Of a stretch of DNA of 64,000 nucleotides, positions 36,520 to 47,560 are shown piece after piece (the first letter of the stretch is position 1; the number at the start of each line of letters is the position of its first letter). Where the stretch lies: the NCBI GenBank assembly GCA_973895155.1, contig OZ316895.1, forward strand, positions 19,902,001-19,966,000, written 5' to 3'. Origin of the DNA: Marsupella aquatica. Taxonomy: Eukaryota; Marchantiophyta. The notes beneath the pieces were generated by a model. It had not been told where the DNA came from. It saw only the letters and a program-made list of their open reading frames with translations, and did not search any database. The position numbers and the translations under genes are program-made.

Positions 36520-36978
36520 AATGAGCCGTGAGTCAATTTGAAGCCCCATGGACCACATTTCCCCAAATTTGAGTTCATTTGTAATGTAAGTTCATATTTT
36601 AATGTGTTTTAGGGATATGCAAGAGGCGTAGGTAAGCTACACTTCCATCAAAGTGACAGTGAATATTTAGCCACCTTGATTGAGTTTTTCATCATGAAGT
36701 GAGGAGTATTAAATTCCACTAGATTGATTTTCACTGTGTTAATATAGTACATCTGGGCTTTTTTGAGTCTCCTCCTTTTCTACAGTAGTTGCATTACAGG
36801 TGCAAGACTAAAATATACTTAGAACTGATATTCATCAAGTTATGGGCTCAAAACTCCCATGACCACCAAAATATGGTACACGGGAGCAATGTGTCGAACA
36901 TAGTGGTACATCCTGGCTTCACTTTTGCCATGATCCCATTTAGTAACAGCAATGTGAAAAGGCTAATCACCTCCACTC
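36520..36978 (+). repeat. Dispersed repeat, copy B
   Basis: Diverged homologue of 18640-19150, same orientation, with the same succession of conserved blocks (CCCATGGACCACAT, ATCAAAGTGACAGT, TTGAGTTTTTCATCAT, ATCAAGTTATGGGC). It abuts the SINE at 36979. Confidence 0.7.
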
Positions 36979-36990
36979 ACTAATAATATG

Positions 36991-37300
36991 TTTTTTTTTT
37001 TTCCCTTGAATACCAAAAGCTGACCCATCCAACAGAAGATAGACTATCAACTGTGGAGCATGCACTTATGAAGGGTAGCCCACAAAGGGGGTCATACCCA
37101 GTACCAGGAGGGAGAGAGGGTTGGACCAGAGCCACAAAGGAGACTAACCAGAGGCTGAGGAAAAACCAAGACTCACACCAATACACTTCACCCACACCCA
37201 CCCTCCACACCTTGCATGTGGAGGGGTGATTGAACTGGGACCTCTCACTTCTAGGCTCATCCCCTGACCAACTAACCAAGTTCAAGTTGGTTCTACTAAT
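36991..37300 (-). mobile_element. tRNA-derived SINE, 310 bp
   Basis: On the minus strand there is an A-box-like TGGTTAGTTGGTCAGGGG, then 29 bp further a B-box-like GTTCAATCACC (plus 37225-37235). The element ends in a poly(A) tail (plus-strand T run 36991-37002). It is bounded by a near-perfect 12-bp duplication, ACTAATAATA(T/C)G, at 36979-36990 and 37301-37312. These are the hallmarks of a Pol III-transcribed SINE mobilised by LINE machinery. It lies about 285 bp upstream of the RPB10 start codon. Confidence 0.8.
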
Positions 37301-37301
37301 A

Positions 37302-37406
37302 CTAATAATACGTTTTAGTCGCAAACCCAAGAACGTCTAATAATACGTTTTAGTCGCAAACCCAAGAACGTCTAATAATACGTTTTAGTCGCAAGTCCAA
37401 GGGCGT
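37302..37406 (+). repeat. 35-bp tandem repeat, three copies, in RPB10 promoter region
   Basis: CGTTTTAGTCGCAA recurs at 37311, 37346 and 37381 with an exact 35-bp step. The first two units are identical; the third carries changes (AAGTCCAAGG). It ends about 180 bp before the RPB10 ATG. Confidence 0.9.
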
Positions 37407-37584
37407 TCTTGGAGAAGTGTACAGTAGTAGAGTGTAGACGCGCTTGTCGTTGAAAGGTCTTGTGCCGAAGAGGTTCTCGAGCTTGATCCGAGTTTTGTGT
37501 TTCATCCGGGGCGAACGGAGCGAGCTCGAGAAATTGAGACAGGAGCATTTTTTCTGAATTTCTGCAGGGAGCCGGCAAGGCAAG

Positions 37585-38503
37585 ATGATCATTCCGGTGC
37601 GATGCTTCACCTGCGGCAAGGTGAGGTTTAGGGTTTCTCGGAATTGTTGAGCTGATTTAATAAGCTGTCGAAGGGATACATATTGATGCCATGTTTGCGG
37701 CTTGTGAACAAAGCTGAAGCTCATCCGTAAACACACCAGCCGTAGTAACAGCATAATTTTTTGTGAACGCGAGAGGTGAACAGAGAATCGTCTAACGTCG
37801 TCTTGAATTTGTGGAGAAAGGTTATAGGAAACAAATGGGACACATATCTGGACCTTCTACAGGCTGATTATTCCGAAGGGTGAGTTTCGAATCTCGATAG
37901 TGTAGGTCATCAAACGGCTGCCTAGTTTGGAATTTATGTTTATTCCGATAAAGATTTCTGAGACAGAGGACCATTAAATCGACTTTATTTCCAACAACCC
38001 TAAAAATCACATCGTTGTGATTGGGATGTCGTTTTGACGATTAGCGTGTTGTTTGCCACTTCCAGGGATGCTCTAGATGCACTGGGTTTGGTTCGATACT
38101 GCTGCCGCCGAATGCTTATGACTCATGTTGACCTCATTGAGAAGCTTTTGAACTATAACAGTATGTATCCTGTTCTGGATGTGGTCCTTAATGTGATTTC
38201 TCTCGCAAGTCTTTGCTTATGCACCACTACAACGGTCTTCCAAAAATGTTTTCCTTTACTTTGATAGGATAGCCCGTAGGAGAATGCATGCTCCAGATGG
38301 TTCTTGATTCAACGAACGTAGAAGCTGGAGTTTCTGCACAGGAAGATCTTTGGATGCCCTGCGCCGCTGTCACTTTCGATGTTTGATGTATCATCTCTAC
38401 GCAACTGGCCCGTGATAGCTCACTCTTAATATTGAACTAAACCTGTTTTGTATCTGAATTCCGTTGTGCAACAGCTCTGGAGCGGAATGAAACCAATCAG
38501 TGA
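37585..38503 (+). CDS. RPB10: RPB10, zinc-binding subunit shared by RNA polymerases I, II and III
   Basis: Small core subunit of nuclear RNA polymerases, related to archaeal RpoN; it holds the Rpb3/Rpb11 platform. Exons: 37585-37620 ([12 protein letters not shown]), 37821-37879 ([19 protein letters not shown]), 38066-38160 ([19 protein letters not shown] and [12 protein letters not shown]), 38475-38503 (TLERNETNQ). Together they give 219 nt, 72 residues, close to the usual 71. The zinc ligands C7, C10, C44 and C45 are all present. All introns are GT-AG. If the third intron were not removed, the frame would run on to 38264 with unrelated sequence, so the exon-4 assignment, which restores the conserved NYNTLE end, is preferred. 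A telo-box lies just after exon 1. Single-copy housekeeping gene. Confidence 0.97.
37625..37637 (+). promoter_or_regulatory. Telo-box-like motif in RPB10 intron 1
   Basis: GGTTTAGGGTTTC begins 4 bp after the first exon. It contains the complement of AAACCCTAA, as does the WDR55 leader. A role in expression is inferred. Confidence 0.4.
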
Positions 38504-41500
38504 ATTATGGGTTGTGAATTTTGAGGTTCCCTGCAGTGCAGAAAACTTCTTAATTGGCACAATGTAGGGGTACAAATGTGTTCAGAACATCCACCAGAAA
38601 ATGTAGAAAGCTTGATCATTCGAGCGTGGTCCTGCACACAGCAATTTTCCGCAGAACAGAGAGAGTGATCAAAGCGTGATCTGTACAGCATCTAATACCA
38701 AGACTTATATACCCCTAAATCTGCTGCATCCTTATGTAATTAAAGGTCGCAGACGCTGAAGAAACTAACAGACTTCCAAGTTGGGCACTCTGAGGACGTA
38801 CGATCTATAGCATGACGGGATGCAAGAGTAAGGCCTTTGACGGTTTTAGACAGATTTGTCACCCAACTATGAAATGAAAACATAGATAGCTTGCGCTTCT
38901 GATTCAAAATTGGAGTTTCGTGATGTGAATACATTTACCTTAACTTTGGTCAAGTTCATTTTAGCTTGATCAAGCTAATCTTATCACAGGATTCGTACTT
39001 GGAGTCCAAGTGTCGTAGATCTGAACGATCTGGATGCTTTATAAGTTACCGAAAAGATTTAGGTAAAAGTTGAGTAGATGAAGTAAACTAATATGGCTGG
39101 TCACTGATGATAGGCAACAGTAAATGTCGTCAGCGTAGGTAGGATTAGAGGAAGGACAGAAGGACGTGGCGTGTCATGGACTCTGGGCGTTCGCTGTTAG
39201 GGGTGGGTTAACTTTTAACAATGGTTTTGCTTGATACTTTGGTCCTCTATAGGATATACCAGACGAAAATGAAGTGTGAATGTGTATATGTGCTCTTGGT
39301 CTTGTCTATTCTTTACTCCGTGTACTCAAAGAATTGAGTCTTTCGCGATGGTGTCAAGTCCTTGCTTTGTATGGTCTTTCTAAACTTATAAGAATGGAGG
39401 TTAATGGGGTGTTGTTTGACTGCCAACGAGTGACGTACAAACCAATCCTATGCATTCCTCGTTTATCAGTGAGCCACAACGTTGTAGTCTGTCCACAGAC
39501 CAAAGGAGTCAGCAAATTGGCAGAAATTGCTATGAAGTGAGAGGCTAAATTATTCCCTTTTAAGATTCTCCGTGAAGATTGTGTCGAAGAGATCATATGC
39601 ACAATTGGAGGACCTTGCATTACCGCATCACCTGAGCAGGAAAAAAGACATGAATACGTGCACCGAACTTAGTTCCTACCGTCAACCTGCATAGGGAGGC
39701 GTAACTGCAGTTGTAAGAAGGTGATACATGGACTCAGCCACTGTTCACTGCCCTCTCCGGTGGTTCGTCCCAGCCGTGGTACCTACTAGTCTTTTCGAGA
39801 AAATATGTCTGAAGCTCTCACGTTGAGATGGTTCAGGAAATTCAACTTCGTTATTCGAGTTACAGATGCAAAGGAACATTTCTCATATTTCTTCAGTTTC
39901 CAATAGCATTAATAAGTTGGGACCCGCGAAAGTTAGGACCCTTGAAAGTTGAGCATCCCACCTAAACTATATATCTTCTTTCGGGCATTTTTATTTGGGC
40001 AACAGTACCAAAGAGGGACAACTCTCATTGGGTGCTTTTTCTTTTCCTTTCAATCCACAAGATTGTGAGGAGAAAACACTGTTGCAAAAATCTAAAACTT
40101 ATTGGAAACGTTTCCTTGAAATCTAGTCATCCCTTAAGAAATTTTAATTTTCTTCTTATTCAAACTATTATATCCTTCGTGGGTACGTGTCATTTCAATG
40201 GAGCGATTGGAGAAGACTACGGAGTTTTCGCGTTGGAACAGCAAGTGGAATTTCCAAACCGAGCTTTGGTTGGCGCAGACCTTGCAACATCAATTGGATC
40301 GTTGGATAGTAAGCAGAGACTCAAATTGAAGACGACGAGTGCAGTGACACAGATAGAAGTGGAAGGTCTGCTGAAATCTTCAAGGCCTGATGATAGCAAG
40401 ATAGGAAGAGACAGAAGAAGTACAATCCGACATGCCATCACACCTGGGCGAATCAGTCAACCAAAGTAAGATCAGCCAAGCACAACAGGAGTGCAATTGC
40501 AGCAGCAAGCTGCACTTAAAATGTGGGACGACGAACTTAAATAAAAGAAACCAGATGAGTACGTTGGGCAGCCGACAGACCACTTGCGCAGCTGTGATAT
40601 TGAGTCAGTTGCAAACCGGGGTTTAATTCACCGTCAAGGTTTGACAATGTGGCATTCAGTACAAATTTCTTTTGCTTCATACTATCCAAGTAGTGTCAGA
40701 CCTATGTCAACACAAAGGTTGTGCAAAAGAGAAAAGAAAAAGTTGTGTTCTTTGTAGATCCCTAGAGTACATGGATAAACTCCAGTTATCTTTAATTTTA
40801 TTATTGTTGTACTGCGTGGTATGTTCAGAATGCACACGTCTTGAACCCTGCACGAGTAGAGCCTAAGGATTTGATTTGAGCCTAGACTAGACCCTGTGAT
40901 GTGTCCTCTTCTTATATAGAATATGTTCAGTGATGACCAGACTTGAACCGACGGCAACCTCCCAAAGAATTCCTGTTTTCAAACTCCCCAAGGTCATTGA
41001 AAGTTACTAAAATGGCATGACGCAATGAACATCCACAAAAGGGTGCTTAAAAGGCTTGCGCTCTCTGGAGTATTCTTGAGTGTCAAGATATGTGTCATTC
41101 TTATTTCAAGTGGGGGACATAGACCACAATGATGCACACGCCAAAGTGTGCTAAAAGCACTTTCACAGAAATGCTTCCTGCAATCCATATTTCTTGAGTA
41201 TTTTTTCTTCCTTTTGATTCCAGGCGTGTCCGAGACCACCACACACCCTCCAGAGTGTGCCTAGAGCACTTGCTGCGTGAGAACTCAATGCAGCGCGGGA
41301 CATTGCTTGAATTAATTTTTAATGCCATTGTTATTGTTACGTATTCGTTGTCATTCTATGTGGGTACGCAGACCACATGAGCACACCAACCCCTGAGCGT
41401 AGAACGCTGGCACAAATAAATCTTTGACGTGGCACCGGATTTTACTTAGAGTGTTTTACTCTCTACCATTGTCATTCCACGTGGGTACACAGACCCCATT

Positions 41501-41722
41501 AAAAATACTCTTCAGTTCATTCGCCTCAACAAAACCTACCCTCTAGGCTCTCCCACTCACTATTAACTATTGTTAGATTTTTGTCTGGCACACCACATTT
41601 TGACTCCTAGATCTCCCCCTATAGTAAACTAATGGCGGCTCACTACTAACAATTGTTAGATGCTTTTTTTGTGGCACACCAGGATCTACATTTTGAGCCT
41701 AGATCCCTTATTATAGAACTAA
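38504..41722. other. Intergenic, no gene recognised
   Basis: The first part is RPB10 3' flank. A frame at 40032-40469 is open for 145 codons but starts at GTG, not ATG, and matches nothing I know. No repeats or element edges stood out. Confidence 0.4.
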
Positions 41723-42130
41723 CTAGCCCAATGCCAGTGCAATGCATAGATAATATTGAGGTGCCGAAAAAACTCAAGGTGAAAAAGATGTAGAAATGAG
41801 GAAAAGAAGTCAAGGTAAGATAAGATGTCAAGGAGAGAAAAGATGACAAGGTGAAAAAATATGTAAAGGTCAAAAACAATGTTGAGGTGAAGAAAAGATA
41901 TCAAGGAGATAAAAAATGTCAAGGGTGAGAAAAAGATGTCATGGTGAGGTGGGGCTGAAGTAAAGATGTCAAGGCGAGAAAAAGATGACAAGATGAGAAA
42001 AAGATAAGATGTCAAGGTAAAAAAACATGTTAAGGTGAGGACTTTATCCAAGAGAGAAAAGAAGATGCTAAGGGGAGAGAAAAGATGTCAAGCTTGAGTT
42101 TAAAAAATAAGAAATTAAAGTATACGCAGT
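41723..42130 (-). mobile_element. Truncated Helitron-like fragment of the same family
   Basis: It starts A|CTAGCCCAATGCCAGTGCAA, a diverged form of the terminus at 14176 and 19582. It is followed by the same GAAAAAGATGTCAAGG minisatellite. The distal part of the element is missing after about 42130. Confidence 0.6.
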
Positions 42131-42164
42131 GAGCATTGTTGTGATGCCATTACATATTTTGGGT

Positions 42165-42680
42165 ATGGGGATTGTAACTCAATAACCAGAAAGCTAGTGA
42201 AGAAAAGCTCAATGGCGGTAGCCATGAAGCTTTTCCAAGTATTTTGGGAATTTAGGGTTTAGACTAGAACCCCAACCCAGACAATCTTTATATTAATTAT
42301 ATGTGGTACAGAAATAGGAGAATGACAATCTGGGCAAGGATTATTAGGCTGTAACTCTATTAATAACCAAAAGTGAAGAAAGTTGATCAACGGTAACTGG
42401 GAACAAGGGCCGAAGGCTAGAAATCAAGCTTTCCTAAGCATTTGAGAGCAAGGTTCAGACTAGAATCTCAACTAGACAATCTTTATATGAAGTATATGCT
42501 GTACAAAAATGGGATAGTGACAATCTGGGCAGGGGTGTATTAGGCTTTAACTTTATGACCAGAAAGTGAAGAAAAGAAAGTGAAGAAAAACTGATCAACG
42601 GCAACTGGGAAGTTTATCTGAGCATTATGGGAGCAAGGTTCAGACTAGAACCCTAGCCTAGAAAGTCCTTATTAAAAGTG
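42165..42680 (+). repeat. Tandem repeat, three units of about 180-200 bp
   Basis: Recurring blocks GTAACTC(T)ATTAATAACCA, AGACTAGAA(C/T)C, AACCCCAACCtAGACAATC (in variants) and GACAATCTGGGCA occur three times, with anchors near 42174, 42351 and 42548. The third unit is partial. Confidence 0.75.
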
Positions 42681-42689
42681 CAATATGTA

Positions 42690-43140
42690 GAGGTTAACTC
42701 AGTCTTGGGTTGAACTATGATTAGTATATTAACTAGGGTTAGAGTAAACCCTAGTTGAAGAGATTGGTCCTTATCTCTTCAACTTCTATGTGGTGAGAGA
42801 ACACACAAGAGAGTTCTCAAGAGAGAACACAATGATACAGCAAGAGATGAGAGCTTGAAGAGATGGGAGCTATGGTGATGCTTGAGTAGACACATAACCG
42901 ATAATAAAACTTGGTCTTCCCGTGGACGTAGCCAACCTTGAGGCGAACCACGTAACTATTGAGCACGTGTATGTTTGGAGTGTATTTCCTGATCTGATTT
43001 CTCCCCACACAATACACAAAAAGCTACACTGGGCACTAGTTTCTGGACAATATTATGGAAATAGCAAGATCACTAGAAATGGTTACACTTACAACAATAA
43101 CGTGTATTTTGTGTCGCATGTACTTCCTGTACTGTAGGCT
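42690..43140. mobile_element. LTR-like fragment
   Basis: CCCGTGGACGTAGCC followed by GAGGCGAACCACGTAA at about 42920-42955 matches the conserved LTR block seen at 53800 and in the solo LTR. The rest does not align by eye and no ends or target duplication were found. It may be a diverged relative. Confidence 0.35.
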
Positions 43141-43780
43141 CTCCAGGTGTAGCTCGCTTGCACAAGATAAACGCATGGATGCATTATTTCATTTCACTTG
43201 GGCTCGTGAACTCCATAAATCCTACTTGTAAAGCATGATCTAAGCTTACTCTTCAGGGCTATTGTCTAGGGTGAAGTCTCTAGATGGTAACTCTAAGGCG
43301 GATAACTGAAAGTGAAAACAACAGGGCTGAGAGCAAAGATGAACCAGAAATTTCAAGGTTTCTAAAGGAATTTTTTTATTTTCAAGATTTGTTTTCTTTC
43401 ATCTCTGTTTTACGTCCCATAGCTACAGTAGGAACTACAATCATGGGGGAATCCTTGGCTTTGGTCCTTCGGCTTCAGTGCTACAATGGGTAGTGGTCCT
43501 ATAGTATATATCAAAGTGCCAAAGGGCAAAAACTCCAAAGCTACATTGGGTAGTAGTCCTGTAGTATATACACAGAGAATTTTTTGAAGCTGCTATATGG
43601 TGAATGCAACTTTCATTATTTTGTCTTATTCAAACTTCTTTTGTTATGCATTTTTATTTTAATGTGTCTTACCAAGGTATGCCCCTTGTATAGTTTAGAT
43701 TTCCAATTTGTTCTGGCACCCCTCTAATTTTTTAAAATCTTTGCTATATTTTAAGATCATCCACCCTCTAACAAAGCCCG
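43141..43780. other. Spacer
   Basis: Contains a short imperfect duplication (GCTACAaTGGGTAGTgGTCC, about 43480 and 43541). No gene recognised. Confidence 0.4.
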
Positions 43781-44126
43781 TTGAATTTCTAGCCCTTATT
43801 CTCATGAGTACAGAAGAGATGATCTAAATAATGTGCACACCTTATGTCTTTAAGTACTACTCATGGTTTTGTGTCCTAAATTTATGGTTTTAATTATTTT
43901 GAGTGTCATTACCTAAAGTAAGTACATAAGTATCTCTACTCATGTACATTATGTTGAATTTCTAGCCCTTATTCTCATGAGTACAGAAGAGATGATCTAA
44001 ATAATGTGCACACCTTATGTCTTTAAGTACTACTCATGGTTTTGTGTCCTAAATTTATGGTTTTAATTATTTTGAGTGTCATTACCTAAAGTAAGTACAT
44101 AAGTATCTCTACTCATGTACATTATG
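43781..44126 (+). repeat. Perfect 173-bp tandem duplication
   Basis: Unit 43781-43953 is followed by a copy at 43954-44126 with no difference that I can see. Confidence 0.95.
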
Positions 44127-44415
44127 TGCAAATCCCAATACCATAAACTTAAACTTTCTTGTTCATTATTATTTTTACTTTTGTGTTCATTATTATTTTT
44201 CTTTACATGTGTACTTTTATTTTTGTACCTTATGTGCACAAGTTTCAATATGATTGTAGGTCTTCCTAGTCAATGTCCTGTTTATATTTTAATTAGAACA
44301 CCTGTATATCACTAAAAAAACAAAAAATGAAGCATGTTCCAGAATGAGCATGTTATATACAGTGCCACGGCAAAAAAGCCGCACTGGGAGAGAGGGTCCC
44401 ATAGGCAAAGCAGGA

Positions 44416-44438
44416 GGGGGGGGGGGGGGGGGGGGGGG
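44416..44438 (+). repeat. 23-base poly(G) tract
   Basis: An uninterrupted run of G lies inside a purine-rich, SINE-like or retro-sequence context. Its length is probably unstable or poorly sequenced. Confidence 0.9.
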
Positions 44439-46289
44439 AAGGGAGGAAGGAGAAAGGGCCCCAAGTAGATCAAAAGGTCCCCCAAGGCAAGGAGTCCCCC
44501 ACAATGACAAAGGAAGAAAGACAAAAGCAAAAAGTGCTAGGAAACGGGAAACATGGTGCCAAACACAAAGCAACCTAATAAAAGGAAGGGAAAAAGGACA
44601 CAAGAAAACTAGTATGTGGGTCCAGTTCAATTTTTTTTACACATTGGTAATATTGTATTTGTTTGTTTTACTAGCTCTCTTTCCTGGTCTTTCCTAGTCA
44701 TCAAGTTTGCCAAAACTCTATGATGTGCACAAATACACTGCCAAGAATTTGGAAGAAGCTTTTAGGGTGGTACATAATATTGTCATCATTTGTTTGTCTC
44801 CACCTTTCTCAAGTTCTTTTCACCTCTCTGTGTAATTCACATTGCAACTCCTCACTATAGCCATCACCTCGCTTGTTCGAGTGACAAATTATTCATCACA
44901 AGGGTGAGCAACAAACTATCTTGGAGGCAAGGAGCTAGGCAATCACCTGCACTTCATTGTCTCACAACATTTTTGTGCAATGGATAACTACGCATTGGAC
45001 TTGTCTATAAAATTATGAGATGTTTTTAAAAGTATTTGAAGTTTGCATAATAAAAGTTGACATCACTAGAAAACAAATTCATAAACTTAAAAACTATTCA
45101 TAGCATTGGTTTTTTAATTGGTTTATGGGGAGACAAGTATACTTTTTGTTTGGAAAATATACTTTATTCATCATGATTTGTCTAGTAATGACAAAAACAA
45201 AATTCTCATCAATTTTAATGGCTGGCAAATGGAAACAAAGAAAAAACCCATAAGTGTAGAATCATAATGATCATGTTGGGAAGAGAGTAACTTGATATAC
45301 AACCACCTTCATGAGAGGAGAAACATACTGATTTCATTTCTGTTTTTTAAATGTATGTTTTACTAATCAATAGAAAGTCATAGCCTTATTTTTGTAGAAA
45401 TTTTATAATAATAGAATAATTTAATGTTTTGAGAATAGTTGGCTATTCTTGAATGTGTAAGTGAGTTTGAGATTATGCTTATGACTTTTTTGGTGTGCAT
45501 TCAAGGAATATATTTGAATGAGGCCTGGGGGGAGCTACACTCAAATGGCATCCAAGATTTTTTTAAAGATTTCTCATGGTGACTACCATCAAGGTAAATG
45601 TTTATATCAGTGCATATTTTTTATGACTAGAATTTGTGTTTATTTGTTATTTGTGAAGTGACTTGGTATTTTGTCCATTCAATTGACATGAGCAATTTTG
45701 TGTGAGTTTGTAGACAAATTTTGGCATCACTAAGAAACAACCCCAAGCTATCATCTAAGCTTGAAATAGAGGTTTGTTTCTCTCTTTTTTCCCCATTGAA
45801 TAAGTGTGATTGCTAAGGTTGTTCACTCATAAAGCTAAATCAAGCATGGACTATCTATAATTTAAAATCTAATTTTCACACATGTTATATTTATCATAAT
45901 AGTGTTTATTTTCAAATAAATTATCAGAAAAGCTAAAAATTTATAGCATTATCATAATTATATGGATGTGCAAATATAAGTATATTAATTATTTACCACA
46001 ACACTTAGAGCTTCTATTTGAATCAACACAATAGATTTATGCAATCTTAACAAAACTATAAGTATTCATAATTTGCAATTTCTTTGTAAAAAGCAATGCT
46101 CTTGGTAGGTAGATGAGTCTTTTGTAATTGTGTTTTATATTGTTATGATTATCTTAGCACATTACATATTCAGAAAGTGAAATTTGCCCTTTGTTGGATT
46201 CCAAAAATGGAGAAGTTAGCTCTTTGTACCTAAAGTTATTCACTTAAGTTTACTATCAATCAGGTACTATAATTATAAGGTGCATATCA
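44439..46289. other. AT-rich intergenic sequence
   Basis: No gene, RNA or element edge recognised. Confidence 0.45.
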
Positions 46290-46830
46290 TATTATTCGAG
46301 TTAAGGCAATAAACTATAGTACGCACATATGCAAAGGTCGGTGTAATGTTTGACCTCAATTATAACTTCAAAATCAATATAAGGTTACAAGTTAAGGCAT
46401 TCTGTTACACACATCCGCAAGGGTCGGTGTATTGTTTGACCCCAGTTGTACCTTCAAAATCAATATAAAGTTACAAGTTAAGGCATCCTGGTACACACAT
46501 CTGCAAGGGTCGGTGTACTGTTTGACCCCAGTTGTAACTTATAAAATCAATATAAGGTAACTACAAGTTAAGACACTACATGGAACACACATTTACAAGG
46601 GTTAGTGTACTGCTTGACCCTAGTTGTAACTTCAAAATCAAAATTAATAAGGTTATCTGGGAAGGTTACAAGTCAAGGCATTTTGGTACACACATCTACA
46701 AGGGTCGGTATAATGTTTGACCCCATTTGTAACTTTAAAATCAATAAGGTCATAAATTAAGGCAATTGGTACACATGTATTCAAGGGTTTGAGTATTGTT
46801 TGACAAGTTGTAACTTGAAAACAAGGTTAT
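46290..46830 (+). repeat. Tandem repeat of about 86-bp units, six copies
   Basis: GGTCGGTGTA(A/T/C)TGTTTGACC(C/T)CA recurs at 46336, 46422, 46508, 46600, 46703 and (degenerate) 46786, linked by ATCAATATAAGGTTACAAGT and AAGGCAT...GGTACACACAT blocks. Confidence 0.9.
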
Positions 46831-47287
46831 AATACTCTAGAGTTTACATTCCAAAAATCTAACATTCAATACCATTTCAAAACAATATTTTCATAACTAG
46901 ACCTTTCCACATGTTAACATCTTAATAATCCTTGCATTAAACTTCAATGTAAGCTTCCCATGACCAAAACCTCGCTTATTCACCCCACCTTCCTCATGAT
47001 CTTTCACCCCTACTTATATTTTAGTATTCTTTCCCAATTTACTTGAGTGGCGTCAAGAGGTTGAGAGAATGCTTTATATGTTGCTTACCAAGCTTATTTA
47101 TTTATTTTATTGCAATTAAATTGCCTTTTAAAATATACTTTATACCCAACCTGCAGATTTTTCAAATATTGATTTTTTTCAAAGCCCACATATTGCCCAA
47201 GTTCTTCTTATTCTTTAGGCACCATAAAGGGCATAATCTAGTTATGTCAACATCCAAGCATGGATAGGTTTAGTTTGATAGAGTTGT

Positions 47288-47560
47288 TTGTGTTGAGAAG
47301 TGACATTACTCTTCACACGAGGCATCACACACAAAAGTAATATAGATTGTTGGATTCAAAACATCTAATGGTATAAAAGTCCTTTTTGAGCTAGGAGACC
47401 ACACGAGTATTCACACACAAAATGAATTTGGATGGTTGTATTCATAACATCTAACGGTATGAAAGCTCATTTTCAGTTGAGAGGCCACACGAGCCTTCAC
47501 ATAAGTCTTCACACACAAAATGGATGTAGATTGTTCGATTCAAACCATCTAATGGCTGGA
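47288..47560 (+). repeat. Tandem repeat, three units of about 85-100 bp
   Basis: CACACACAAAA(t/g), 'GGATTCAaAaCATCTAAtGG' and CCACACGAG blocks occur three times in order, diverged. Confidence 0.7.

Noticed and set aside
37224-37290. True tRNA gene on the minus strand
   Set aside because: A and B boxes are present, but there is no cloverleaf or acceptor stem. The poly(A) tail and target duplication identify a SINE.
38066-38264. RPB10 ending by read-through at 38264
   Set aside because: The tail would be unlike any RPB10. A good donor at 38161 and the exon at 38475 restore the conserved NYNTLE end.
40032-40469. 145-codon ORF
   Set aside because: Begins at GTG, low-complexity start, no homologue recognised.
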